A stretch of DNA of 64,000 nt. Source: Burkholderiaceae bacterium 16. GTDB lineage: Bacteria > Pseudomonadota > Gammaproteobacteria > Burkholderiales > Burkholderiaceae. Position 1 is the stretch's first letter. Each line of letters starts with the position of its first letter. This document shows positions 34,622-43,180 of this stretch, piece by piece. Made by a program: the position numbers and the translations under genes. The notes under the pieces were generated by a model. That model worked only from the letters and a program-made list of their open reading frames with translations. It was not told the DNA's origin and made no database searches. The stretch lies in contig JYOD01000026.1 in the NCBI GenBank assembly GCA_000955785.1, forward strand, positions 105,031 through 169,030. The letters run 5' to 3'.

Positions 34622-35608
34622 CGCCGCCGCCTCCCGCCGCCAGCGGCGCAGTTCCACCCATTGCCATGACAACAATGCCGGCACGCCGAACAGCACCTCG
34701 CGTGCGCGCTTGACCAGCGCCAGCGACAGCGACACCTGCGGGTCCACCCCGAGCAGATGGCCCAGCAGCATCACGACGGCCTCCTGCACGCCCAGCCCGG
34801 CCGGTACGAAGAAGGCGACATGGCGCGCCGCCTGGGTCAGCGATTCGATGGCGATGGCCTGCCAGAACGGCACCGGATGGCCCAGCAGCATCAGCGCGAA
34901 CCAGATTTCCAGCGTGCCCGCGAGAAAACCGGCGAACTGCCAGGCCAGCGCGGCCGCGAGTTCGCCGTGGCGTGCATTGAGCGCGCGGATGGCGGCGTCG
35001 AGGCGAGCGCCGTCGATCTGCGCCACCAGTCGGTGGTCCCCGCCGAACAGGCGCCTGGCGGCACCCTCCAGTCGCTCGAAGATCGCGCTGTGACGCAGCG
35101 AGAGCGCGAACAGTACCGGCACGGGGAGCGATAGCGCCAGCCCGAGCAGGATCACCCACGCCTGGCCGCCATCGTGCATCGCGAGTATCAGCAGCATTAC
35201 GCCCAGCGCGGAGAAAAGGTATTGCGCGAACAGCGTCACCATGACTTCCACCACGATGCTGGCGGTGATGGCGGTGGTGTCGTGGATGCGCAGGCGGGTC
35301 AGGTGGATGCCGGCCAGTTCGCCGCCCACGCTGGCGGTGGGCAGAAGCCGGTTGACGGCTTCGCGCACGGTGGCCACCCACCAGAGGAAGCCCAGGCCGG
35401 CGCGCTCTACGGGATCGGCCGAGGTCAGCAGCACGCGCCAGCCCTGTGCGTCCAGCAGCAGCGGCAGCGCGTGGAAGGGCACCAGCAGCAGCAACAGCCA
35501 GCCGCCTTCGGCGACGATGCGGGCCACGTCGCTCGCGCCCTCGTGGCTGATCAGCAGGGTCAGGCCAAGCAGGCCGAGCAGGCCGGACAGGAAGATCAGA
35601 CGCTTCAT
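34613..35608 (-). CDS. hpnL: Hopanoid biosynthesis membrane protein HpnL
   Basis: A 331-residue integral membrane protein of the HpnL/UPF0104 (lysylphosphatidylglycerol synthase TM-like) family, with about seven to eight hydrophobic segments. Typical stretches are LLLDAQGWRVLL, REAVNRLLPTASVGGELAG and AARHVAFFVPAGLGVQEAV. It is encoded last in the hpnI-J-K-L cluster. Its biochemical role is not settled; transport or modification of hopanoids has been suggested from context. The start at 35608 is chosen at the MKRLIF hydrophobic N-terminus, 79 bp after hpnK; upstream in-frame codons encode a low-complexity Gly/Asn/Asp stretch. Confidence 0.87.
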   Translation of the reverse strand: MKRLIFLSGLLGLLGLTLLISHEGASDVARIVAEGGWLLLLLVPFHALPLLLDAQGWRVLLTSADPVERAGLGFLWWVATVREAVNRLLPTASVGGELAGIHLTRLRIHDTTAITASIVVEVMVTLFAQYLFSALGVMLLILAMHDGGQAWVILLGLALSLPVPVLFALSLRHSAIFERLEGAARRLFGGDHRLVAQIDGARLDAAIRALNARHGELAAALAWQFAGFLAGTLEIWFALMLLGHPVPFWQAIAIESLTQAARHVAFFVPAGLGVQEAVVMLLGHLLGVDPQVSLSLALVKRAREVLFGVPALLSWQWVELRRWRREAAALR

Positions 35609-35687
35609 CGCGCGTTTGCGGCCAGGGTTGCCGCTGGTGTTGCCGCCGGCATTGTCGTCAGTGTTGTCGCCACCATTGTCATGCCCT

Positions 35688-36530
35688 TCATGCCGGGGCC
35701 AGCACGTCGGCGAAGCCGCCTCGGCGCGGCGCGGTCCGGTCCAGCGCGGCGCGCACGCGCGGCGACAGCAGCGCGGCCAGTTCGTCGGCATGGCGATATC
35801 CGCGCATGGTGGCCGTGACTTCGGCGCCCGATACCACGGCGGGATGGAAGTAGATCTCGCCCACGCCCGCGGGCAGGCGCGCGAGCGCGGCCAGCAGCGT
35901 GGCTTCGTCCATGGCGCCGCTGTTGGCGATGCCCACCACGTAATCGTTGTGGGCCACGCCCGCGGCGGCAAGGCGGCGCCGCAATAGCGCCAGCCAGGGC
36001 CGCAGCAGCAGCGGCGCGCCGTGCTCGCGCGGCAGGCGCACGGCGCGCAGGCCGAACTCGCGGCCGATCGCCAGCGTCAGCGACAGCACGGTGGGATGCA
36101 GATGGAAATGCTTGTGGGCGTTGACGTGGTCCAGTGCCAGTCCGGTGGCTGCAAAGGCGTCGAACTGCGCGCGGATCTCGGCGGCAAGCTGCCGCCGCGC
36201 CCCGGGCAGGAAGAAGAAGCGGCAGCCGTCACGCGCCATGGCGGAGCCGAAGCGGCCTTGCGCGTCGACCAGCGCCGGGATCCGTGCGGGCGGCAGCATC
36301 GCGGCCCCGTCGGCCAGCACCAGGTGCAGCCCCACGCGCAGGCCGGGCAGGCGGCGCGCGCGAGCCACCGCGTCGGCGGCGGCGGGCGCGGCCACCATCA
36401 GGCTGGCCGCGTTGAGCACGCCATCCCGGTGGGCCATCTCAACGGCCTCGTTGACGGCGGGATGCAGCCCGAAATCATCCGCGGTGAGGATCAGCGCGCG
36501 CTGCGACGCCATCGCGGTCTGCACTGTCAT
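35688..36530 (-). CDS. hpnK: Hopanoid biosynthesis deacetylase HpnK
   Basis: A YdjC/ChbG-family carbohydrate deacetylase of 280 residues, assigned in Burkholderia to removal of the acetyl group from N-acetylglucosaminyl-bacteriohopanetetrol. The metal-binding motif is LTADDFGLHPAVNEAV near the N-terminus (Asp-Asp pair) with further ligands in DHVNAHKHFHLHP. The start at 36530 lies 17 bp after hpnJ. Order on the strand is hpnI, hpnJ, hpnK, hpnL. Confidence 0.9.
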   Translation of the reverse strand: MTVQTAMASQRALILTADDFGLHPAVNEAVEMAHRDGVLNAASLMVAAPAAADAVARARRLPGLRVGLHLVLADGAAMLPPARIPALVDAQGRFGSAMARDGCRFFFLPGARRQLAAEIRAQFDAFAATGLALDHVNAHKHFHLHPTVLSLTLAIGREFGLRAVRLPREHGAPLLLRPWLALLRRRLAAAGVAHNDYVVGIANSGAMDEATLLAALARLPAGVGEIYFHPAVVSGAEVTATMRGYRHADELAALLSPRVRAALDRTAPRRGGFADVLAPA

Positions 36531-36547
36531 CTTGTCTTGCGCCGGGC

Positions 36548-37969
36548 TCACGCTTCGTGCGAACGCAGGAAACGGAAGAACTCCACGCCTTCGCGCAGGC
36601 GCCGCTTCATCATCTCCCAGCTGCCCAGCATCTCGCGCACGATCTCCCAGATCTTGCCGGGGCGGAAGTAGAAGCGCTTGTAGAAGGTCTCCACGCCGTG
36701 ATAGATCTCTTCCCTGGAGAGGTGAGGGTAGCTGATTGCGGCGAGCTGCACGCCCTTGTCGTTGACCAGGTTGATGACCTTGTTCTCTTCCAGCCAGCCG
36801 TTTTCCACCGCCTGGCGGTACAGCGTGGTGCCAGGATAGGGTGCCGCCAGCGATACCTGGATGGTGTGCGGGTTGATGTCCTTGGCGTACTCGATGGTTT
36901 TCTCGATGGTCTCGCGGGTCTCGCCCGGCAGGCCCAGGATAAAGGTGCCGTGGATGGTGATGCCGAGCTTGCGGCAGTCCTCGGTGAAGCGCCGCGCGAT
37001 GTCGGTGCGCAGGCCCTTCTTGATGTTCAGCAGGATCTGGTCGTCGCCGGATTCGTAACCCACCAGCAGCAGGCGCAGCCCGTTTTCCTTCATGATCTTG
37101 AGCGTGCTGTACGGCACGTTGGCCTTGGCGTTGCACGACCACGTCACGCCGAGCTTGCCCAGGCCGCGCGCGATTTCTTCCACACGCGGCTTGAAGTCGG
37201 TGAAGGTGTCGTCGTCGAACATGATCTCCTTCACCTCGGGCATGTTCTCCTTGATCCACTTCACCTCGGCGATCACGCTCTCCGGCGAGCGGGTGCGGTA
37301 GCGGTGCCCGCCCACGGTCTGCGGCCACAGGCAGAAGGTGCACTTCGAGCGGCAGCCCCGGCCGGTGTAGATCGACACGTACGGGTGCTTCAGGTAGCCG
37401 ATGAAGTAGTTTTCGATCTTCAGGTCGCGCTTGTACACGGGCGCCACAAAGGGCAGTTCGTCCATGTTCTCTATCATCGGACGCGGGCCGTTGTGTTCCA
37501 GCGAGCCGTCCGGCAGGCGGTAGCTTAGGCCCGGCACATCCTTGAGCGGCTTGCCCGCGGCCACGTCCTGGCAGGTGTAGTCGAACTCCTCGCGGCACAC
37601 GAAATCGATGGCGGTGCTGGCGCCCAGCGTGCCGCCCGGGTCTACCGCCGGCTTGGCGCCCACCATGCCGATCAGCACGCCAGGCTTGCGCTTCTTCAGT
37701 TCCTCGGCGAACTTCGCGTCGGTCGGGAAGGACGGCGTGCTGGTGTGGATGATGACCAGGTCGAAGCCGGCGGCGATCTCCAGCGTGGCCTGCGCGTCCA
37801 GGCCGTCGGCCGGTGCATCCAGAACGCGGCTGTCGGGCACCAGCGCGGCGGGCTGGGCCAGCCAGGTGGGATACCAGAACGATTTGATCTCGCGCTTGGC
37901 CTGGTAGCGCGAACCGGCGCCGCCGTCGAAGCCATCGAAGGAAGGGGCCTGCAGGAAGAGCGTTCTCAT
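36548..37969 (-). CDS. hpnJ: Hopanoid biosynthesis radical SAM protein HpnJ
   Basis: A B12-binding-domain radical SAM enzyme of 473 residues, implicated in making the cyclitol ether head group of composite hopanoids from the glucosaminyl form. The N-terminal cobalamin-like domain (about 1-170) is followed by the iron-sulfur motif Cys206-x3-Cys210-x2-Cys213 in GRGCRSKCTFCLWP. LVGYESGDDQILLNIKKG and GTFILGLPGETRETIEKTI are standard radical SAM barrel stretches. Its ATG overlaps the hpnI stop (ATGA). Confidence 0.92.
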   Translation of the reverse strand: MRTLFLQAPSFDGFDGGAGSRYQAKREIKSFWYPTWLAQPAALVPDSRVLDAPADGLDAQATLEIAAGFDLVIIHTSTPSFPTDAKFAEELKKRKPGVLIGMVGAKPAVDPGGTLGASTAIDFVCREEFDYTCQDVAAGKPLKDVPGLSYRLPDGSLEHNGPRPMIENMDELPFVAPVYKRDLKIENYFIGYLKHPYVSIYTGRGCRSKCTFCLWPQTVGGHRYRTRSPESVIAEVKWIKENMPEVKEIMFDDDTFTDFKPRVEEIARGLGKLGVTWSCNAKANVPYSTLKIMKENGLRLLLVGYESGDDQILLNIKKGLRTDIARRFTEDCRKLGITIHGTFILGLPGETRETIEKTIEYAKDINPHTIQVSLAAPYPGTTLYRQAVENGWLEENKVINLVNDKGVQLAAISYPHLSREEIYHGVETFYKRFYFRPGKIWEIVREMLGSWEMMKRRLREGVEFFRFLRSHEA

Positions 37970-39273
37970 AGCGGTCTCTGTGAAATCATGCCGTTTGCAG
38001 ACAGGGCGGGAGAGCGGTCGCGCTCGTCATTGTCCGCGCCATCGGCCTGCAAGGAAAGGGGCCGCGCCATCATGCCGGCGGCAAAGCCCGTGACGGCTTG
38101 CGCGCCGGTGCCTTGTTGCGGAACGGGGCCGGAGTGCGGGTTCGCGAACTCCGGGCGGGGCGCGGCGGCGGCGGCGGGCCGATCGCGTACCGACATTACC
38201 TGCTCGCGCCAGCGCACCTTCTCGCCGAACAGCGCGGCTGCCCATTCGACGAGCAGCAGCGCGTCGCGCAGCGGCGCGCGCAAGGCCGCGGCGGCGCTGC
38301 CCGCCAGCATGCTGCGCGCCACGATACCGGCCAGCGCCACGGCCAGCACCAGAGGCTGCGGCGACAGCCTCGCGGCCAGCGCCAGCACGGGCCAGGTAAA
38401 GGTGATGAAAGTAAAGGCAAAGCCGAGGGGGTTGATGGAACGGATGGTGCGCAGCCAGCGCAGTTCGTGCGCCCACAGCGCGGGCAGGCGTGTTTCCGTC
38501 ACGTCCGTGCTCACCACGACGTCCGATAGCACGGTACGCAAGCCGCTGCGGCGGGTCAGTTCGCCAAGCCAGAAATCGTCGGCGAGCCGGTTGGCCAGGG
38601 GCGCGAATCCACCGATGGCGTCGAGTACCTCTCGCCGCAGGGCTATGGTCGCGCCGAAGGAGAAGCGGCGCGAGCCGCAGCCATGGGCGATGCGCACGGA
38701 GGGCGCGAACCAGTCGTCGATAAACTGCGCACCGACCCGTGACAATAGTCCGCCTGCGGCCCTGCCGCGGTACAGGCAGGTCACCACGCCAACCGCGGCG
38801 TCGGCCAGCGGCGCGGTGACGCGGGCCAGGTAGTCCGGGGGCGCCGCGATGTCACTGTCGGCAATCAACAGCCAGGGATGGCGCGCTTGTGGCAGCAGGT
38901 TGATCAGGTTGCTGACCTTGAGGTTGCTGCCGTGCACACGGGAGTCGGTCACCAGGGCAATGTCGCATGCCGGAAATTCCGCGCGCAGCCGCTCCACCAC
39001 CGCGATAGCGGGATCGTCCGCCGCATGGACGCCGAATACCAGTTGGAATGCCGGATGCCGTTGCCGGCACAGGCCTGCAAGGTTTTCATAAAGCTGGGGG
39101 GCGGCGCCGCACAGCGGCTTGAGCACGCTGACCGGGTGCAGGCCGGCGTCTTCCGGGGCGGCGCAAGGGATGGCGGCCTGCGCCGGCGCGCGCCGGCTGG
39201 CCAGTGCCGCGGCGATGGCATAGCCTGCCGCCAGGCACGCCAGAGCGACGTCGGGGAGTGTGCCCCAGTTCAT
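37966..39273 (-). CDS. hpnI: Hopanoid biosynthesis glycosyltransferase HpnI
   Basis: A membrane family 2 glycosyltransferase of 435 residues that attaches N-acetylglucosamine to bacteriohopanetetrol. Features are HPVSVLKPLCGAAPQLYENL, the SNLKVSNLINL segment, the DSDI metal motif in LLIADSDIAAPPDYL, DDFWLGELTRRSG and the QxxRW-like HELRWLRTIRSIN, with C-terminal membrane segments around 300-370. The last about 70 residues after REQVMSVRDRP are Ala/Pro/Gly-rich and polar and look like an extra tail not needed for the fold. Start at 39273 fits the family; Shine-Dalgarno is weak. Confidence 0.9.
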   Translation of the reverse strand: MNWGTLPDVALACLAAGYAIAAALASRRAPAQAAIPCAAPEDAGLHPVSVLKPLCGAAPQLYENLAGLCRQRHPAFQLVFGVHAADDPAIAVVERLRAEFPACDIALVTDSRVHGSNLKVSNLINLLPQARHPWLLIADSDIAAPPDYLARVTAPLADAAVGVVTCLYRGRAAGGLLSRVGAQFIDDWFAPSVRIAHGCGSRRFSFGATIALRREVLDAIGGFAPLANRLADDFWLGELTRRSGLRTVLSDVVVSTDVTETRLPALWAHELRWLRTIRSINPLGFAFTFITFTWPVLALAARLSPQPLVLAVALAGIVARSMLAGSAAAALRAPLRDALLLVEWAAALFGEKVRWREQVMSVRDRPAAAAAPRPEFANPHSGPVPQQGTGAQAVTGFAAGMMARPLSLQADGADNDERDRSPALSANGMISQRPL

Positions 39274-39638
39274 CTTGGGCAGCCGCCGGCACGAACGGCG
39301 TTGCTCCTCCTGGCACCACCGCCAGGCACTCCCATCCGAAGGGCTGCGGGAAGATCGATGCAAGGTTCAGCAAGCAGTTCGAGCCGGATGCAACCGCGTT
39401 GGAAAGAAGTCACCTGCATGGAAGGCTCCAAGTCCAATCACCGCATTCATCGCGAGTGGATTTTCTGCAGGTTAATCATAAGGCAATAGATATAAGAAAT
39501 TCCATGAAATCCTTAAAAATAAAATTCGCTTTGAAATGAATTTGTAAGGTTATACCGATTAATTTCCGCTTATGCTGTTGGTAATCATTTTCAAATGAAA
39601 TGCGCTAGCAGCAAGTGATTGTCGTTTCATGACAATGC
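39274..39638. other. AT-rich intergenic region upstream of hpnI
   Basis: About 365 bp. The part from about 39465 to 39605 is strikingly AT-rich (runs such as CCTTAAAAATAAAATTCG) in an otherwise GC-rich window. It contains TTATAT/TATATC elements that could serve as a minus-strand -10 for hpnI, and TGGTAATCATTTTCAAAT near 39580-39597 that faintly resembles a Fur site. None is strong enough to call on its own. Confidence 0.45.
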
Positions 39639-40160
39639 GTGATATGGCTTCCGCCTGCCGTTCATGAACAAAGGCCCTGCAAGGCGTGGCATCGGCAGAG
39701 TGCCGAGAGCGCGATACGCGCCGTTGGCGCGCCTGCTTCCTTTGCCACGGTAGCCAGCCAAGGCGTTTCCCCTTATCCTCCGGCTGTTGCCGCCCCCGGG
39801 TGCTTGCTGCGCGAGCCCGATATCCAGGCGCTGGCCCTGGCGGTCAGGGAGACACTGCGGACGATTGGCGAATTTCATTGCCTGCGCACGGCGGCGGGTA
39901 TGCCGTATGCCTTTGCCGGCGTTGCGGACTCGAAGATCGAGATGCTCTTCGTGCATCCGGCATACAAGGGATGTGGTGTGGGCAGGAGCCTGGTGGACCA
40001 CGCGGTCCGCTCGCTGGGGGCGGCGCAGGTGGACGTGAATGAGCAGAACGAGCAGGCGGCTGGATTTCACGAGCACGTTGGCTTCCGCCGGATCGGCCGC
40101 TTCGCGCCGGACCCGTTCGGTAATCCATTCCCGGTCCTGCACATGGCGCTGCCGTCCTGA
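39639..40160 (+). CDS. GNAT-family acetyltransferase, 5' end possibly degraded
   Basis: The C-terminal part is a clear small GNAT domain: KIEMLFVHPAYKGCGVGRSLVDHAV holds the acetyl-CoA pyrophosphate loop, and VDVNEQNEQAAGFHEHVGFRRIGR the terminal strand-helix, as in YjaB-like enzymes. The first about 55 residues do not look like the family N-terminus, which normally starts shortly before a W-E/R-S-V-R-A-T segment; the equivalent here (ESAIRAVGAPASF) is diverged. No good ribosome site precedes the ATG at 39639. Either the start is downstream or this is a decaying gene next to an AT-rich patch. Confidence 0.55.
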   Translation: MIWLPPAVHEQRPCKAWHRQSAESAIRAVGAPASFATVASQGVSPYPPAVAAPGCLLREPDIQALALAVRETLRTIGEFHCLRTAAGMPYAFAGVADSKIEMLFVHPAYKGCGVGRSLVDHAVRSLGAAQVDVNEQNEQAAGFHEHVGFRRIGRFAPDPFGNPFPVLHMALPS

Positions 40161-40293
40161 AGCACGCCAGGACGGCAGCCTGTCCGACAGGCAGCGGGTT
40201 ACGGAGCGCTGCCGACCGGCTCGGGCAGATCCTTTTCAGTGCCCGGCGCGGGCACTGAAAGCCGGCAAGCGCGGCATGCCGCGCCGCGGGTCA

Positions 40294-41445
40294 TTACCCA
40301 GCCAGCCCCTTGTTCGGATTGATCAGATACTTCTCGCCGGTCGCGCGCTTGTTGTAGACCGCGATCACGTCCAGGTCCAGTACCTCGGCCAGCGAGATCT
40401 CTTTCGAGTAGTGGCTGGCAAAGGTCGTCTTCAGTTCCGCCACCACGCGCTGCTTGAGCGCGCCCGCCGCATGCGGCCCGATCTTCTGCAGGAAGGAAAA
40501 CAGCAGCCAGCCTCCCATTCCCCAGGCCATGCCGAAGTTGCGGGTGAACTCGGTCGGCGAGGTGTCCAGGCCGCCGTAGAGGTAGACCTGCTTGTGCGTC
40601 GTCGAGCCATAGCGGCTGTACTCGCCGGCTTTCCTGCTCAAGGCCGCCTCCATGCAGCTCAGGATCTGTCCCGCAAGCTTGCCGCCGCCGGTGGCGTCGA
40701 AGGCGAGCGTCGCGCCCGTGGCGGCGATCGATTCGGTGAGATCTTGCAGGAAGGTGGGCGAGGCCGCGTTGCAGACGTGAACCGCACCCTGCGCCTTGAG
40801 CAGATCCGCCTGCTCTTGCTTGCGCACGATGTTCACCAGGCCGACGCCATCCTTGAGGCAGATCTGGTTAAGCATCTGCCCCAGGTTGGAGGCGGCAGCG
40901 GTGTGCACCAGCGCGGTATGTCCCTCGCGCCGCATGGTTTCGACCATGCCCAGCGCCGTGAGCGGGTTGACGAACGACGAGGCGCCTTCGGCCGGTGTCG
41001 CCCCTTCCGGCAGGACCAGGCACTGGTCCGCCGGGATACAGCGGTACTGCGAGTACATCGCGCCGCCAATGGCCGCAACCGTCTTGCCCAGCAGCGCCTG
41101 CGCCGCGGCGGATGAGCCCGCCTCGACGACCACCCCTGCGCCTTCATTGCCAACCGGCATGGACACATCCACCCGGCCCGCCATGCTCTTCATCGCACCC
41201 TCCGGGACGCGGGCGGTGACGACGGGCTGTCCGGCGGTGCCGCCGGCCTTTGCTGTGCTCATGTCGGCGGCGCCGAACAGCAGGCCGAGGTCGGACGGGT
41301 TCAGGGGCGAGGCTTCGACACGGACCAGCACTTCGTTCGGGCCGGGCAGGGGGATGTCGACGCTGGCAAGCGACAACTCCAGTTCGCCGCCGCGCTTGAT
41401 CAGCGAGCGGAGTTGAAGGGCGGCGCGGGTGCTCTCGATGGGCAT
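40294..41445 (-). CDS. Zinc-binding-dehydrogenase family (MDR) oxidoreductase
   Basis: A 383-residue medium-chain dehydrogenase/reductase. The GroES-like N-terminal domain has EVLVRVEASPLNPSDLGLL, and the cofactor domain has ALVHTAAASNLGQML in place of the usual GGxGxxG. The region after VGNEGAGVVVEAG lacks the Cys/His ligands of zinc alcohol dehydrogenases, so it resembles quinone-oxidoreductase-like members. AGGAG lies 7 bp before the ATG. Monocistronic, divergent from the GlpP operon. Substrate unknown. Confidence 0.82.
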   Translation of the reverse strand: MPIESTRAALQLRSLIKRGGELELSLASVDIPLPGPNEVLVRVEASPLNPSDLGLLFGAADMSTAKAGGTAGQPVVTARVPEGAMKSMAGRVDVSMPVGNEGAGVVVEAGSSAAAQALLGKTVAAIGGAMYSQYRCIPADQCLVLPEGATPAEGASSFVNPLTALGMVETMRREGHTALVHTAAASNLGQMLNQICLKDGVGLVNIVRKQEQADLLKAQGAVHVCNAASPTFLQDLTESIAATGATLAFDATGGGKLAGQILSCMEAALSRKAGEYSRYGSTTHKQVYLYGGLDTSPTEFTRNFGMAWGMGGWLLFSFLQKIGPHAAGALKQRVVAELKTTFASHYSKEISLAEVLDLDVIAVYNKRATGEKYLINPNKGLAG

Positions 41446-41593
41446 TCGGTATCTCCTTGGGTCGATCGTCTGAAGCTGGCCGGGGCTGCGTTGGCCGCAG
41501 GGAGCAATGTAGCAAGTTCCGGCAAATCCGGCTGGCGGCGCCTCGCGTCGCCGGTCCGGTCCGGGGCAGGCAAGGCAGTGCCCGATCCTTCTC

Positions 41594-41622
41594 TTGACAC
41601 TCAGAAACTTTCAACCTAAAGT
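41594..41622 (+). promoter_or_regulatory. Promoter of the GlpP operon
   Basis: TTGACA (41594-41599), exactly 17 bp, TAAAGT (41617-41622). Predicted start near 41629, leaving a 90-nt leader that contains the 41641-41667 hairpin. Confidence 0.72.
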
Positions 41623-41640
41623 GCGCCTGCAGATCTAGAT

Positions 41641-41667
41641 AAGAGACCATCTGTAAGATGGTCTCTT
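41641..41667 (+). promoter_or_regulatory. Perfect 11-bp leader hairpin/operator of the GlpP operon
   Basis: AAGAGACCATC-TGTAA-GATGGTCTCTT: an 11-bp perfect stem with a 5-nt loop, starting about 12 nt after the predicted transcription start. There is no T-run after it, so it is not an ordinary terminator. Because the operon ends with a GlpP-type antiterminator gene, an RNA target is one reading; a DNA operator for an unlinked repressor is the other. Confidence 0.6.
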
Positions 41668-41719
41668 CCTGCGTGCAGATTGCTGCGGCCTCTTACAGAA
41701 ATAAAACAAGGAGACCGCT

Positions 41720-43180
41720 GTGCAATCCACGATCAAGATCCGTGGCATCGATGATGTCATCTCGTTCATAGATTCCTGCCCAGGCATAAAAGGCAGAGCC
41801 GGCCTCATTTGGTGGCTCGCGCTGGGGGGATTATTCCTTGACGCATTCTCCAATTCCGCATTGAGCGCGGGCCTTGGGCCCATGACGCGGGATTTGCATC
41901 TTGCCGCGTCGCAGGTCGCGCTGCTGACCTCGTTCGCTTCCTGGGTGGCCATTGCCTTTAACCCGATCGGCGGCTGGATGGCCGACCGCTGGGGCCGCAT
42001 TCGTCCGCTGGTGCTGGCGAAATTCCTGGCGGTGACCGGTGCGCTGTTGGTGGTCTTCGCGCCGGGCTTCGAAGTCATCCTGGTCGGGCGCTTCTTCGTG
42101 GGCGCTGCCTACGGCATCGATTTCGCCATTGCCATGGCGGTGCTGGCGGAGTTCACGCCAGTCAGGCTGAAGAGCCGGCTCAATACCTGGCAGGGCATGT
42201 GGTACACCGCCGTCTGCAGCAACCTGCTGCTGGCCTTGCTGTTCCACTCGTGGCATGTGGGCGATTCCATCTGGCGCTACTCGGTGGCCGCTACGGCCAT
42301 CTTCGGGCTCGGCATTCTCATCCTGCAGCTTGCCTTCCTGGTCGAAAGCCCGATCTGGCTGGCGCGCAAGGAGCGGCTGGCCGACGCCGCCAGGGCAATG
42401 ACCCGGATTTATGGCCGGCCCTTCGTGGCCGCGCCGGTGGATGAGCGCCTGCCTGTCCTCAACCAGGCAAAACGCGGCCTGGCCAATGTGTTGCTTATCT
42501 TCCGCGGCGTGTATCTGCCGCGCACCATCCTTGCGGCGACCGTGCAGATCGGGCAGTCCATCCAGTATTTCGCAGTCGGCTGGTATTTGCCGCTGATCAG
42601 CGCGGCCTTGTTCGGCAAGGACTTCATCTACGCGACGGTGGGCGCGCTGGTCTTCAACGTCTTCGGCATCTTCGGGGGCTTCATGTCGCCGCTGATTGGC
42701 AGAAAGCTTGGCTTGCGGCGCGCTTCCGCCTTCGGTTTCGCCGCCGTCTTTGTCATGCTGCTGATCCTCGGCCTGTTCAACGGCAAGATGCCGATCTGGG
42801 TGGCGGTGATCGTGCCGTCGCTGTTTATCCTCTTCCACTCGGGCGGTCCCGGCGCCAATGGCAAGAGCCTTTCGTCGCTGTCGTTCCGCAGTGAACTGCG
42901 CGCGGGGGCGAACGGCATCATCGGTGCCCTGGGCTCGACCGGCGCGGCGCTGGGCCTGCTGATTTTCCCGATCTTCCGGGAGAACTATGGCCTGGAAAAA
43001 ACCTTTCTTATCCTGTCGATCGTGCCGCTGACGGCCAGCATCATCTGCTTTGTGATCCGCTGGGACCCGACGCGCACCGCGATCAATCCCGACAACGAAG
43101 CCGATGCCCCGCAATTCAGCGGCGACGAACAGCCGGCCCCGGCGTTCCTCAACCCGGCGATAGAGAAAACCCAGCGATGA
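41720..43180 (+). CDS. MFS transporter (sugar-porter-like)
   Basis: A 486-residue major facilitator with about twelve membrane segments. After a 30-residue N-terminal tail come the AGLIWWLALGGLFLDAFSNS first helix and the loop motif GGWMADRWGRIRPL; LAEFTPVRLKSRLNTWQGMWY is the E/R-rich segment of the central signature, as in metabolite:H+ symporters. The start is a GTG with AAGGAG 7 bp upstream, the only good site. Its stop overlaps the kinase start (ATGA). As first gene of the operon it probably imports the substrate that the kinase phosphorylates. Confidence 0.87.
   Translation: MQSTIKIRGIDDVISFIDSCPGIKGRAGLIWWLALGGLFLDAFSNSALSAGLGPMTRDLHLAASQVALLTSFASWVAIAFNPIGGWMADRWGRIRPLVLAKFLAVTGALLVVFAPGFEVILVGRFFVGAAYGIDFAIAMAVLAEFTPVRLKSRLNTWQGMWYTAVCSNLLLALLFHSWHVGDSIWRYSVAATAIFGLGILILQLAFLVESPIWLARKERLADAARAMTRIYGRPFVAAPVDERLPVLNQAKRGLANVLLIFRGVYLPRTILAATVQIGQSIQYFAVGWYLPLISAALFGKDFIYATVGALVFNVFGIFGGFMSPLIGRKLGLRRASAFGFAAVFVMLLILGLFNGKMPIWVAVIVPSLFILFHSGGPGANGKSLSSLSFRSELRAGANGIIGALGSTGAALGLLIFPIFRENYGLEKTFLILSIVPLTASIICFVIRWDPTRTAINPDNEADAPQFSGDEQPAPAFLNPAIEKTQR

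Noticed and set aside
39580..39597. Fur-like sequence TGGTAATCATTTTCAAAT
   Set aside because: Too many mismatches to the Fur consensus and located in a generally AT-rich patch; the genes on both sides have no iron role.
41641..41667. Hairpin before the MFS gene as an ordinary terminator
   Set aside because: No U-tract follows, and a strong promoter 20 bp upstream reads into it, so termination of another transcript is unlikely.
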